A stretch of DNA of 64,000 nucleotides from NCEH01 sp002257205 (GCF_043195105.1 NZ_JBAFWO010000006.1); one strand, 5' to 3'; counted from the stretch's first letter, positions 40,722 to 49,532 are shown. Notes: generated from the letters alone by a model not told the origin. Numbers and translations: made by a program.

Positions 40722-40973
40722 ATGGGCGATACGGATATTGAACGGCTGAAGGCCGATGCCTCGGGGAACACCGCCTTGAGCGAGACCCTGGCGCAGGCGG
40801 TCACGGATTTCATGACCACCGACGATGCGGTGAACTTCCTCACCGCGCGCGGTTTCGACCTCTCCGCCCGCGATCTGACCGAAGCAGCCGCCGCCGAAGC
40901 GCGGGACGAAACACCCGTCGGCGAAGGCGAGGGGGGCTATGGCGCGCTGATGAAATTCATCGTGAATCACTGA
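40722..40973 (+). CDS. Nif11-like small protein
   Basis: An 83-residue acidic protein. Residues about 5-55 (ALSETLAQAVTDFMTTDDAV then FLTARGFDLSARDLTEA) resemble the Nif11 domain, seen in nitrogen-fixation clusters and as leader peptide of some RiPP precursors. The end GEGEGG followed by YGALMKFIVNH resembles a double-glycine cleavage site with an 11-residue core, but no modifying enzyme, peptidase or transporter gene is adjacent. GGAGG lies six bases before the ATG, and a strong terminator follows, so it is a single-gene transcript. Confidence 0.65.
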   Translation: MGDTDIERLKADASGNTALSETLAQAVTDFMTTDDAVNFLTARGFDLSARDLTEAAAAEARDETPVGEGEGGYGALMKFIVNH

Positions 40974-41022
40974 GTCCGTCGCGCGGCGCCGTCGCACGGT
41001 CGAGCTTCCCGAGGTCGAAAAG

Positions 41023-41055
41023 AAAGCCGGCGCCGCAGGGGGCTCCGGCTTTTTG
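41023..41055. terminator. Bidirectional terminator between the Nif11-like gene and mgtE
   Basis: AAAGCCGG (41023-41030), with additional inner GCC/GGC pairing, matches CCGGCTTT and is followed by TTTTG on the + strand. The minus strand has TTTCTTTTC after the hairpin. It serves both convergent genes. Confidence 0.85.
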
Positions 41056-41076
41056 TTCAGCGAAGCGGCCGCATCC

Positions 41077-42441
41077 TCAAAGGATCGTGCCGCGCAGGAT
41101 CGCGTAGGCGACGCTGAAATAGATGATCAGGCCGGTGACATCCACGAGCGTCGCGACGAACGGGGCGGATGCACTCGCCGGATCGAAGCCGACGCGCTTG
41201 AGGATGAAGGGCAGCATGGACCCGGCGAACGAGCCGAAGGTGACGATGCCGATCAGCGCGGCGCCGATGGTGATCGCCAGCAGCTGCCAATGCTCACCAT
41301 AATCGAAAATGCCCAGCTCCTGCCAGACCACGATGCGGATGATGCCGATGACGCCCAGGATGGAACCGAGCACGATGCCGGTCGGGATTTCGCGCAAGAC
41401 CACGCGGTACCAGTCCTTCAGCCGGACCTCGCGCAGGGCGAGCGCGCGGATGATGAGCGAGGTGGCCTGGGACCCGGAATTGCCGCCCGAGCTCATGACC
41501 AGCGGAATGAACAGCGCGAGGACGATCGCCTTCTCCAGTTCGTCCGAATAGACCTGCATGGCGCTGGCGGTCAGCATTTCCGAGAGGAAGAGAACGCACA
41601 GCCAGCCGGCACGCTTCTTGATCATCTGCAGGAAGGAAATCTGCATGTAAGGCTGGTCGATGGCCTCCATGCCGCCCATGCGCTGCACGTCTTCGGTCTG
41701 CTCGGCGATCATGGCGTCGATCATGTCGTCGAAGGTGACGATGCCGAGCAGATGGTGGGTGCTGTCCACCACCGGCAGGGCGATGAGGTCATATTTCGCC
41801 ATCTGCCGCGCCACGTCCTCGCGGTCGGTGAGCGGCTTGGTGGTGATGACCTCGTAGGGCTGGGCCAGCGAAAGCATCGAGTCGGCGGGATTGGCCGAGA
41901 TCAGCCGGCGCAGCCGCACCACGTTCACCAGGCGCTTGGAGGCGGGGTCCAGCAGGTAGATGGCATAAATGGTTTCGCGCGAGGCCTCGACCTCGCGCAG
42001 ATGGACCAGGGTCTGTTCCACGGTCCAGTCGGCGGGAACGCTGACATATTCGGTGGTCATCAGGCCGCCGGCGGTATTCTCCGGATAGGTCAGCAGATGG
42101 GCGATGGCCGCGCGCGTTTCGGGCGAAAGGCGATGCTGCAACTCGCCGCGCACCGGATCATCGATCCAGCGCAGGATATCGGCTGCCCGATCGCTGGACA
42201 TGCCTTCCAGCAGAGCCACTGCCTTATCCTGCGGCAGCGTCTCGATGACCTCGCAAGCAAGGTCGAAGTCGGGCTGATCGAGAACCTCAACCGCCCATTC
42301 GTTCGGCAAGGTGGTGATGAATTGCACCGCCTCGGAAAGCTCTTTCTGATTGAGGAACTCGACAATGTCCGCGACGTGGCGGCGCCCGGCATTTTCAGGC
42401 AACAGAGTCGCCTGCACCGGATCGATGGTGTCCTGCTTCAT
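41077..42441 (-). CDS. mgtE: Magnesium transporter MgtE
   Basis: A 454-residue Mg2+ channel. An N-terminal superhelical domain (about 20-130, MSSDRAADILRWIDDPVRGE) and a CBS pair (about 135-260, MTTEYVSVPADWTVEQTLVH and IVTFDDMIDAMI) sense cytosolic magnesium and gate five C-terminal membrane helices (about 285-454). PLVMSSGGNSGSQATSLIIR is the pore signature. No M-box riboswitch was recognisable in the 120-bp gap upstream. Confidence 0.94.
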   Translation of the reverse strand: MKQDTIDPVQATLLPENAGRRHVADIVEFLNQKELSEAVQFITTLPNEWAVEVLDQPDFDLACEVIETLPQDKAVALLEGMSSDRAADILRWIDDPVRGELQHRLSPETRAAIAHLLTYPENTAGGLMTTEYVSVPADWTVEQTLVHLREVEASRETIYAIYLLDPASKRLVNVVRLRRLISANPADSMLSLAQPYEVITTKPLTDREDVARQMAKYDLIALPVVDSTHHLLGIVTFDDMIDAMIAEQTEDVQRMGGMEAIDQPYMQISFLQMIKKRAGWLCVLFLSEMLTASAMQVYSDELEKAIVLALFIPLVMSSGGNSGSQATSLIIRALALREVRLKDWYRVVLREIPTGIVLGSILGVIGIIRIVVWQELGIFDYGEHWQLLAITIGAALIGIVTFGSFAGSMLPFILKRVGFDPASASAPFVATLVDVTGLIIYFSVAYAILRGTIL

Positions 42442-42564
42442 GATCCTGAGCTCCCAGCCCGGCGTGTGACGCCACGCCCGATGTCAAATCAAGCCTGTAT
42501 GATGAAGGGGTAAAGCGCGTGTGACAGGCTCTCTCTTGATCGTGCGTCGCATTGGCCGCGCGTC

Positions 42565-43176
42565 TCATGCGGCATGGAACGCGCCGTCTTCGCCCAGCAA
42601 TTCCAGTTTGCCGGTGGCGACGCCGAAATAAGCGCCGTGCAGCTTAAGCTGGCCCGCGGCGACTCGTTCGCTGAGCCAGGGGAAGGTCACCAGGTTGCGC
42701 AGCGACAGGCGCACGCAGCACAATTCGCAGAAACGCTGCCGCTCGGCGGGGGGCAAGTTGGCGTTCAGGGTCTCCGCGCGCGCCGGTTCGGCGATGGTAA
42801 TCCAACTGGCTACGAAATCGCGCGCAAGCGCGGGGGCGCCTTCCAGCAGGGCGTGGACGCCGCCGCACTGGGCGTGGCCGAGCACGACGATGCGCTCCAC
42901 CTCCAGCACCCGCACCGCGAATTCCAGGGCCGCGCTGGTGCCGTGATAATTCCCGTCCGGCTCATAGGGCGGCACAAGATTGGCCACGTTGCGCACCACG
43001 AACAATTCGCCCGGGCCCGCATCGAAAATGAGCTGAGGATCGACCCGGCTGTCGGAGCACGCGACGACGAAGGTATGGGGCTTCTGGCCTCGCGCGGCGA
43101 GGCGCTCGAACAGATCCTTGTAGGTGGGCCACGAGAGTTCGCGAAACCGCCGGTATCCTTCGAGCAGAGTGTCCAT
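42565..43176 (-). CDS. Beta-class carbonic anhydrase
   Basis: Zinc enzyme interconverting CO2 and bicarbonate, 203 residues. The zinc ligands and active-site Asp-Arg pair are in VVACSDSRVDPQLIF and VVLGHAQCGGVHALLEG (Cys, His, Cys). GAGGA lies five bases before ATG 43176; 19 upstream in-frame codons lack similarity. It is transcribed alone, divergent from the small membrane peptide. A link with urease, which releases carbonate, is possible but not shown. Confidence 0.93.
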   Translation of the reverse strand: MDTLLEGYRRFRELSWPTYKDLFERLAARGQKPHTFVVACSDSRVDPQLIFDAGPGELFVVRNVANLVPPYEPDGNYHGTSAALEFAVRVLEVERIVVLGHAQCGGVHALLEGAPALARDFVASWITIAEPARAETLNANLPPAERQRFCELCCVRLSLRNLVTFPWLSERVAAGQLKLHGAYFGVATGKLELLGEDGAFHAA

Positions 43177-43336
43177 GCTTTTCCTCGCTGCGTGCAAACG
43201 CGCCACAAAAGAGCGTGCTGCGTCTGCGGTCAAGTTTTCCGCGATGCAACGTGGTGGATTGCGTACGGTGCGGGGAACGCTTCCGCAAGCGCGGCGTTTT
43301 CCTTTCAGAGCGTAAAAACCCGAAGGAGTAAAGACG

Positions 43337-43414
43337 ATGCGCGGTTTTGTACTGTGGTTGCTGGGCGTACCGTTTTCGGTGATCGTTCTGCTTTACTTGT
43401 TTAACGTTCTTTAA
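43337..43414 (+). CDS. 25-residue membrane peptide
   Basis: ATG 43337 to TAA 43414 encodes MRGFVLWLLGVPFSVIVLLY plus LFNVL, a single hydrophobic helix with one Arg at the N-terminus. GGAG is eight bases upstream. Very similar tiny hydrophobic proteins (MRGxxLWLLGxPxxxIxLL) are found across proteobacteria, so this is probably real although below usual annotation cut-offs. A hairpin plus T-run follows at 43471-43497. Function unknown, presumably inner-membrane. Confidence 0.7.
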   Translation: MRGFVLWLLGVPFSVIVLLYLFNVL

Positions 43415-43470
43415 CCGGCCCGCCCGTGATCCGATCGGAAAGCGGGCCACCGCCGCGGCAATGGGGCAAT

Positions 43471-43497
43471 GCCCCATCGCCGGAGGGGCTATTTTTT
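43471..43497 (+). terminator. Intrinsic terminator after the small membrane peptide
   Basis: GCCCC-atcgccgga-GGGGC is followed by TATTTTTT. It insulates the urt operon promoter region from upstream transcription. An additional GGCCCGC/GCGGGCC stem lies at about 43417-43449. Confidence 0.75.
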
Positions 43498-43606
43498 AAT
43501 CAATTGGTGAATTTATAATCAGATTTATTCGACTGTATACAAATTAGGCGGGGTGTGCCGGGCGTCGAGTGCGCGCGGCGCAACCCTCCGGGGTTTGTCG
43601 GAATTG

Positions 43607-43621
43607 TGGCACGCCCCTTGC
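43607..43621 (+). promoter_or_regulatory. Sigma-54 (RpoN) promoter of the urt-ure module
   Basis: TGGCACGCCCCTTGC has the invariant GG (-24) and GC (-12) separated by exactly ten bases and matches the consensus TGGCACG-N4-TTGC at every position. Transcription would start near 43633, leaving a leader of about 38 nt before the urtA ATG. An AT-rich stretch at about 43490-43535 containing AATCAATTGGTGA may bind IHF. No convincing NtrC palindrome was found. Confidence 0.85.
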
Positions 43622-43670
43622 TCTTCGTGGTTGCTGGCTTCGCGCCGGCCGACGAACACGGAGAGAGCGT

Positions 43671-44972
43671 ATGCTCGAATTTCTGGGACGGACCACCAAA
43701 GGCATCGGGGCGCTGGCGGCAGCGGCCGCCCTCGCGGCAAGCATCGGGGCAGCCAACGCCCAAGAGACCATCAAGGTCGGTATCCTGCATTCCCTTTCCG
43801 GCACCATGGCCATCAGCGAAACGACGCTGAAGAACGCCATGCTGATGCTGATCGACGAGCAGAACAAGAAGGGCGGCGTACTCGGCAAGAAGCTTGAGGC
43901 GGTCGTGGTCGACCCCGCGTCGAACTGGCCCTTGTTCGCGGAAAAGGCGCGCGAGCTCATCACGAAGGACAAGGTTGCCGTGGTGTTCGGCTGCTGGACG
44001 TCGGTGAGCCGCAAGTCGGTGCTGCCGGTGTTCAAGGAGCTGAACTCGATCCTGTTCTACCCCGTGCAATATGAAGGCGAGGAGAGCGAGCGCAACGTGT
44101 TCTACACCGGCGCCGCCCCCAACCAGCAGGCCATTCCGGCGGTGGACTATCTCGCCAAGGAAGAGAAGGTCGAGCGCTGGGTGCTCGCGGGCACCGATTA
44201 TGTCTATCCCCGCACCACCAACAAGATTCTGGAAGCCTATCTGAAGTCCAAGGGCGTGAAGTCCGAGGACATCATGATCAATTATACCCCGTTCGGCCAA
44301 TCGGATTGGCAGACCATCGTTGCCGACATCAAGAAGTTCGGTTCGGCGGGCAAGAAGACGGCGGTCGTCTCCACCATCAATGGCGATGCCAACGTGCCGT
44401 TCTACAAGGAGCTGGCGAACCAGGGTATCAAGGCCACCGATATTCCCGTGGTCGCCTTCTCCGTCGGCGAGGAAGAGCTTGCCGGCATCGACACCAAGCC
44501 GCTGGTGGGACATCTCGCGGCGTGGAACTACTTCATGTCGATCAAGACGCCGGAAAACGACGCCTTCATCAAGCAGTGGCAGACCTTCATGAAGAATCCG
44601 AAGGCCGTCACCAATGATCCCATGGAAGCCCATTACATCGGCTTCAACATGTGGGTGCAGGCCGTGACCAAAGCCGGCTCGGTCGATCCGGACAAGGTGA
44701 TCGATGCACTGCCCGGCACCAAGCAGCCGAACCTCACCGGCGGCGTCTCGGAAATGTTGCCGAACCACCACATCACCAAGCCCGTGTTCATCGGAGAGAT
44801 CGAGGACAATGGCCAGTTCAACGTGGTGTGGAAGACCGACAACCTGATCCCCGGCGAAGCCTGGTCCAAGCAGCTGGAAGGCTCGAAGGACCTGGTGGCC
44901 GACTGGGTGCAGCTGAAGTGCGGCAACTACGATTCGGTCAAGAAGGTCTGCCTCGGCACCGCGACCAAGTGA
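43671..44972 (+). CDS. urtA: Urea ABC transporter substrate-binding protein
   Basis: Periplasmic binding protein delivering urea to UrtBCDE. The 433-residue protein has a long signal peptide (about 1-33, AASIGAANAQ), then the Leu/Ile/Val-BP-like fold starting ETIKVGILHSLSGTMAISET, with VVFGCWTSVSRKSVLPVF and FYPVQYEGEESERNVFY typical of UrtA. GGAGAG lies eight bases upstream of ATG 43671, and the sigma-54 promoter lies inside the longer open frame, ruling out the earlier start at 43569. Confidence 0.95.
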   Translation: MLEFLGRTTKGIGALAAAAALAASIGAANAQETIKVGILHSLSGTMAISETTLKNAMLMLIDEQNKKGGVLGKKLEAVVVDPASNWPLFAEKARELITKDKVAVVFGCWTSVSRKSVLPVFKELNSILFYPVQYEGEESERNVFYTGAAPNQQAIPAVDYLAKEEKVERWVLAGTDYVYPRTTNKILEAYLKSKGVKSEDIMINYTPFGQSDWQTIVADIKKFGSAGKKTAVVSTINGDANVPFYKELANQGIKATDIPVVAFSVGEEELAGIDTKPLVGHLAAWNYFMSIKTPENDAFIKQWQTFMKNPKAVTNDPMEAHYIGFNMWVQAVTKAGSVDPDKVIDALPGTKQPNLTGGVSEMLPNHHITKPVFIGEIEDNGQFNVVWKTDNLIPGEAWSKQLEGSKDLVADWVQLKCGNYDSVKKVCLGTATK

Positions 44973-45114
44973 ACGCCTGAGCGTTCTGAAATGCCGTCCC
45001 ACCGCGCGGCTCCGTGCGGTGGGTGTGTCTTCGAAAGAAGGCAAGTCGCGGCGGCGTCCGTCTGCTTCGGGGGGAGCAGGCGGACGCATCGCTGCCGCTC
45101 CAGGCGAGGCCGAC

Positions 45115-46746
45115 ATGACGATTTCCTTGATGCGGCTGGTTCTATCCGCGCTGCTGGGGCTGGTTCTCCTCGGCGCAGGGCCGGGTTTCGTGACCGAAGG
45201 CCGCAGCCAGGGCGCCGCCGATATCGCGCCGGCCGTGGCGCGGTTTGCCGCCGATAGCTATTCCGACACCGAGGCCGGGCTCGCCGCACTGGCCCTCAGT
45301 CCCAATCCCCAGGCCGCCGCCATTGTCGATGCGGTGGGGGACGGGCGCCTCATGTTCGATCCCGCCACCAAGACGGTCTATGTGAAGACCAAGGCCGGCG
45401 GCCTCACCGACGCCGCCACAGGCGCCGCTGTGACGACGGCCCCGGCCGATCTCAAGACCGTGCGCCTCAACAATCGCGTGCGCCGCGCGGTGGAGGCCGC
45501 CGCCGGAGCACTGGCCCTTGCCAGCCCGGATGCGGCAAAGCGGATCGATGCCGCCGGCGCGGTGTTCAAGTCCCGCGATGTCGCCGCTCTCCCCGCGCTC
45601 GACGCCGCCATCGCCCGCGAGCGCGACACGGACGTGAAAGCAGCGCTCGCCCAGGCGCGAGCCGCCATCATCCTCACCAAGGCCGATGCGCCGGAGCCCG
45701 AGCGCATCGCCGCCACCAAGCTGATCGTCGATCGAGGCGACCAGGAGGCCCTGGCCCTGCTCGCCGGCATGCCAGCCGATGCCTCGCCCGCCCTGCGCAC
45801 CGCCGCCGATGCCGGGATCGAGAAGATCAATCGCTCGCTCGCCTTCTGGAACGTGGCGCAGAATATCTGGTACGGCCTCTCCCTGGGCTCCGTGCTGCTG
45901 CTGGCAGCCATCGGCCTTGCCATCACCTTCGGTGTCATGGGGGTCATCAACATGGCCCATGGCGAGATGGTGATGCTGGGCGCCTACACCACCTTCGTGG
46001 TGCAGGAACTGATCCGCACCAAGGCGCCCTATCTGTTCGACTGGTCGCTGGCCATTGCCCTGCCGCTGGCGTTCCTGTTCACCGGCCTCGTCGGCATCGT
46101 CATCGAACGCACGGTGATCCGCTTCCTCTATGGCCGTCCGCTGGAAACCCTGCTCGCCACCTGGGGCATTTCGCTGATGTTGCAGCAGGCGACGCGCACC
46201 ATCTTCGGCCCGACAAACAAGGAAGTCGGCGCGCCCTCCTGGATGTCCGGGGCGTTCCAGCTCGGGCAATTGTCCATCACCTATAACCGCCTGTGCATCA
46301 TCATCTTCGCGCTGGGCGTGTTCTTCGCGTTGCTGGTGGTGCTGAAGCGCACCTCGCTCGGGCTCTATGTGCGCGCCGTCACGCAGAACCGCCGGATGGC
46401 CGGCGCCATGGGCATCCGCACCGGGCGCATCGATGCGCTCACCTTCGGGCTCGGTTCGGGCATTGCCGGCATCGCCGGCGTCGCGCTCTCGCAGATCGAC
46501 AATGTCAGCCCCAATCTCGGCCAGGGCTACATCATCGACAGCTTCATGGTGGTGGTGTTCGGCGGCGTGGGCAATCTGTGGGGCACGCTGGTGGCGGCCT
46601 TCAGCCTCGGCATCGCCAACAAGCTGCTGGAGCCGTTCGCCGGCGCCGTGCTCGCGAAGATCGCCCTGCTGGTGTTCATCATCCTGTTCATTCAGAAGCG
46701 CCCGCGCGGTCTGTTCGCGCTCAAGGGCCGGGCGGTGGAATCATGA
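45115..46746 (+). CDS. urtB: Urea ABC transporter permease UrtB
   Basis: Inner-membrane permease of 543 residues. A signal/anchor helix (about 1-25) is followed by a roughly 220-residue periplasmic helical domain characteristic of UrtB, then a LivH-like permease domain (about 255-540) with LAITFGVMGVINMAHGEMVM and GIAGIAGVALSQIDNVSPNLG. The start at 45115 precedes the signal helix. The urtB stop overlaps the urtC start (ATGA), so the two permeases are made together. Confidence 0.94.
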   Translation: MTISLMRLVLSALLGLVLLGAGPGFVTEGRSQGAADIAPAVARFAADSYSDTEAGLAALALSPNPQAAAIVDAVGDGRLMFDPATKTVYVKTKAGGLTDAATGAAVTTAPADLKTVRLNNRVRRAVEAAAGALALASPDAAKRIDAAGAVFKSRDVAALPALDAAIARERDTDVKAALAQARAAIILTKADAPEPERIAATKLIVDRGDQEALALLAGMPADASPALRTAADAGIEKINRSLAFWNVAQNIWYGLSLGSVLLLAAIGLAITFGVMGVINMAHGEMVMLGAYTTFVVQELIRTKAPYLFDWSLAIALPLAFLFTGLVGIVIERTVIRFLYGRPLETLLATWGISLMLQQATRTIFGPTNKEVGAPSWMSGAFQLGQLSITYNRLCIIIFALGVFFALLVVLKRTSLGLYVRAVTQNRRMAGAMGIRTGRIDALTFGLGSGIAGIAGVALSQIDNVSPNLGQGYIIDSFMVVVFGGVGNLWGTLVAAFSLGIANKLLEPFAGAVLAKIALLVFIILFIQKRPRGLFALKGRAVES

Positions 46747-47870
46747 GAGGCCTCGGCATCGTGGATCGCCCCGGGGCGATCTTTCTCATCCTCCTCGTCG
46801 CCGCCGCCATTCTGGTGCCCATCGCCAATCTGGTGGTGCCGGAAGGCAGCCCCTTCCACATCTCCAATTATCTCGTGCCGCTGCTGGGCAAATATCTCTG
46901 CTACGCGCTGCTGGCGGTGTCGGTGGATCTGGTGTGGGGCTATTGCGGCGTGCTCTCGCTCGGCCACGGGGCGTTCTTCGCGCTCGGCGGCTATGCCATG
47001 GGCATGTATCTGATGCGCCAGATCGGCGCGCGGGGGGTCTACGGCAATCCGGTGCTGCCGGATTTCATGGTGTTCCTGAACTATAAGGAATTGCCCTGGT
47101 TCTGGTATGGGTTCGACTGGTTTCCCTTCGCCATGATCATGGCGCTGGTGGTGCCCGGCGTGCTGGCGTTCGCGTTCGGCTGGTTTGCCTTCCGCTCGCG
47201 CGTCACGGGCGTCTATCTCTCCATCATCACCCAGGCCATGACGTTCGCGCTCATGCTGGCGTTCTTCCGTAACGACATGGGCTTCGGCGGCAATAATGGG
47301 CTGACCGATTTCAAGGACATCCTGGGCTTCTCCATCTCCGCCGACAGCACGCGTGTGACCCTGTTCGTGCTCTCGGCGGTGGCGCTGGCGGCGGGATATC
47401 TGCTGTGCCGAGCGCTGGTGACGTCGAAATATGGAAAGGTGCTGGTGGCGGTGCGCGATGCGGAGAGCCGCACGCGCTTCCTCGGCTACCGGGTCGCCAA
47501 TTACAAGCTGCTGGCCTGGACCGTCTCTGCCATGCTCGCCGGCGCGGCGGGCGCGCTGTATGTGCCGCAGGTGGGCATCATCAATCCCGGCGAGTTCGCT
47601 CCCGCCAATTCCATCGAGATCGTCATCTGGGTGGCGGTCGGCGGGCGCGGCACGCTGGTGGGCGCGGCGCTCGGGGCGTTGATCGTGAATGCGGGCAAGA
47701 CCTGGTTCACCGGCGTGCTGCCGGAAGCCTGGCTGTTCGCCCTCGGCGCGCTGTTCGTGCTGGTCACCTTGTTCCTGCCGCGCGGCGTGCTCGGTCTGTG
47801 GGGCAGCCTTTCGGCCAAACGCCACAAGCCCGCGCCCAGCGCCGTGGCTTCGGCCAAGCCGGCGGAGTGA
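46743..47870 (+). CDS. urtC: Urea ABC transporter permease UrtC
   Basis: LivM-like inner-membrane permease of 375 residues with about nine helices. The motif YCGVLSLGHGAFFALGGYAM and the UrtC-specific insert LPWFWYGFDWFPFAMIMALV are present. It pairs with UrtB to form the channel. ATG 46743 overlaps the urtB stop; earlier in-frame codons overlap urtB and are not homologous. The urtD start follows five bases after the stop. Confidence 0.94.
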   Translation: MRGLGIVDRPGAIFLILLVAAAILVPIANLVVPEGSPFHISNYLVPLLGKYLCYALLAVSVDLVWGYCGVLSLGHGAFFALGGYAMGMYLMRQIGARGVYGNPVLPDFMVFLNYKELPWFWYGFDWFPFAMIMALVVPGVLAFAFGWFAFRSRVTGVYLSIITQAMTFALMLAFFRNDMGFGGNNGLTDFKDILGFSISADSTRVTLFVLSAVALAAGYLLCRALVTSKYGKVLVAVRDAESRTRFLGYRVANYKLLAWTVSAMLAGAAGALYVPQVGIINPGEFAPANSIEIVIWVAVGGRGTLVGAALGALIVNAGKTWFTGVLPEAWLFALGALFVLVTLFLPRGVLGLWGSLSAKRHKPAPSAVASAKPAE

Positions 47871-47875
47871 GGATC

Positions 47876-48646
47876 ATGGAAGCAAGCCAAGGCCTCTCCC
47901 AGAGCCTCACCCAATCGCTGCTCTATCTCGACAATGTTTCGGTGGTGTTCGACGGCTTCCGGGCCTTGAACGCGCTTTCGCTCACCATCGAGGAAGCGGA
48001 GATGCGGGCCATCATCGGCCCTAATGGCGCCGGCAAGACCACCATGATGGACGTGATCACCGGCAAGACGCGCCCCACCAAGGGCGAGGCCCTGTTCGCC
48101 GGCGTGCACGACCTCACCCGGCTCGACGAGGCGGCGATCGCGGAACTCGGCATCGGCCGCAAGTTCCAGACCCCGACCGTGTTCGATATGCACACGGTGG
48201 AAGACAATCTGCTGCTGGCGGTGAAGGCGGACCGGCGGCCGTTCTTGAACATCTATTGGCGCCGGACCGCGCATGAGCGCGAGCGCATTGATGCGCTGCT
48301 GGAGCGCATTCGCCTGAAGGATCATCGCGCGCGCAAGGCCTCCGAGCTCAGCCACGGGCAGAAGCAATGGCTGGAGATCGGCATGCTGCTGGCGCAGGAG
48401 CCGCGGCTTCTGCTGGTGGATGAGCCCGCCGCCGGCATGACCGACCAGGAGACCGCCGACACCGCCGAATTGCTGCGCGAGATCGCGCAGACCCGCGCCG
48501 TGGTGGTGGTGGAGCACGACATGCAGTTCGTGCGCGACCTCGGCGTGAAGGTGACGGTGCTGCACGAGGGCTCTGTCCTCGCCGAAGGGCCGCTCGATCA
48601 GGTGAGCGCCGACGAGCGTGTCATCGAAGTCTATCTGGGGAGATGA
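47876..48646 (+). CDS. urtD: Urea ABC transporter ATP-binding protein UrtD
   Basis: LivG-like ATPase of 256 residues. Walker A is GPNGAGKTTMMD, the signature LSHGQKQWLEIGM replaces LSGGQ as usual in UrtD, Walker B is RLLLVDEPAAGMTDQE, and the H-loop is VVVVEHDMQFV. An N-terminal Ser/Gln-rich extension of about 14 residues precedes the domain. A 190-bp gap with an inverted repeat separates it from urtE, the only large gap inside the transporter genes. Confidence 0.94.
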   Translation: MEASQGLSQSLTQSLLYLDNVSVVFDGFRALNALSLTIEEAEMRAIIGPNGAGKTTMMDVITGKTRPTKGEALFAGVHDLTRLDEAAIAELGIGRKFQTPTVFDMHTVEDNLLLAVKADRRPFLNIYWRRTAHERERIDALLERIRLKDHRARKASELSHGQKQWLEIGMLLAQEPRLLLVDEPAAGMTDQETADTAELLREIAQTRAVVVVEHDMQFVRDLGVKVTVLHEGSVLAEGPLDQVSADERVIEVYLGR

Positions 48647-48687
48647 GGATGGGTGTTTTCAGTGCATCCTCATCGGCTGGGCTGGCT

Positions 48688-48805
48688 CCCTCTCCCGCTT
48701 GCGGGGGAGGGCTGGGGAGGGGGCGGATACGACTTCTCCCATGTCTCAGCGCTTTCCGGCCATCGGCCGGCCCCCTCCCAACCCTCCCCCGCAAGCGGGA
48801 GAGGG
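48688..48805. repeat. Long inverted repeat between urtD and urtE
   Basis: The left arm (48688-48723, beginning CCCTCTCCCGCTTGCGGGGG) and right arm (48771-48805, ending CGCAAGCGGGAGAGGG) are nearly perfect complements over about 35 bp, flanking a loop of 47 bp. Each arm also contains the short palindrome CCCGCTTGCGGG. Such CCCTCTCCCGC...GCGGGAGAGGG elements are common dispersed repeats in GC-rich proteobacteria. Confidence 0.85.
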
Positions 48806-48836
48806 CTTTTACGGTATGGCGCGCGGAGGTTTTCCC

Positions 48837-49532
48837 ATGCTGAAGGTCGAGAACCTCGATCTCTATTACGGCGCCGCCCACACCCTGCGCAGCGTTTCGC
48901 TGGAGGCGATGCCGGGGCAGGTGACGTGCGTGCTTGGCCGCAACGGGGTCGGCAAGACGTCGCTGCTGCGCGCCATCGTCGGCCAGCGCGCCATCGCCGG
49001 CGGCTCGATAAATTTCGACGGGCGGGACATTACCCGCCTGCCGACGCCGGACCGGGCTGCGCTCGGGATCGGCTTCGTGCCCCAGGGGCGCGAGGTGTTT
49101 CCGCTGCTGAGCGTGAAGGAGAATCTCGAGACCGGCTTCGCCCGCCTTGCCCGCAAGGACAAATATGTGCCGGACGAGATTTTCGAGCTGTTTCCGGTGC
49201 TGAAATCCATGATGGGCCGGCGCGGCGGCGACCTGTCCGGCGGGCAGCAGCAGCAATTGGCCATCGGCCGCGCGCTGGTGACGCGTCCGCGCCTGCTGGT
49301 GCTGGACGAGCCGACCGAGGGTATCCAGCCGTCCATCATCAAGGACATCGGCCGCGCCATTTCCTATTTGCGCGACAAGGGGGATATGGCCATCGTACTG
49401 GTGGAGCAATATTTTGAGTTCGCCCGGGACCTTGCCGACCGCTTCATCCTGATGGAGCGCGGCGAGGTGGTGGCGAGCGGGGACCGGAGCGGGCTTGATG
49501 GGGATGATGTCCGCCGCCTCATGGCGATCTGA
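48837..49532 (+). CDS. urtE: Urea ABC transporter ATP-binding protein UrtE
   Basis: LivF-like ATPase of 231 residues. Walker A GRNGVGKTSLLRAI, signature DLSGGQQQQLAIGRAL, Walker B LLVLDEPTEGIQPS and H-loop VLVEQYFEFARDLADRF are intact. GGAGG lies seven bases before ATG 48837. A longer in-frame extension back into the repeat is not homologous. The gene's end overlaps the beginning of the ureD frame, joining transporter and urease genes. Confidence 0.94.
   Translation: MLKVENLDLYYGAAHTLRSVSLEAMPGQVTCVLGRNGVGKTSLLRAIVGQRAIAGGSINFDGRDITRLPTPDRAALGIGFVPQGREVFPLLSVKENLETGFARLARKDKYVPDEIFELFPVLKSMMGRRGGDLSGGQQQQLAIGRALVTRPRLLVLDEPTEGIQPSIIKDIGRAISYLRDKGDMAIVLVEQYFEFARDLADRFILMERGEVVASGDRSGLDGDDVRRLMAI

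Noticed and set aside
42442..42564. M-box magnesium riboswitch upstream of mgtE
   Set aside because: The gap is only about 120 bp and no M-box consensus or terminator/antiterminator pair could be seen.
43415..43606. NtrC binding sites upstream of the sigma-54 promoter
   Set aside because: Only weak palindromes such as TGCGC-gcg-GCGCA were seen; none fits the GCAC-type consensus well enough.
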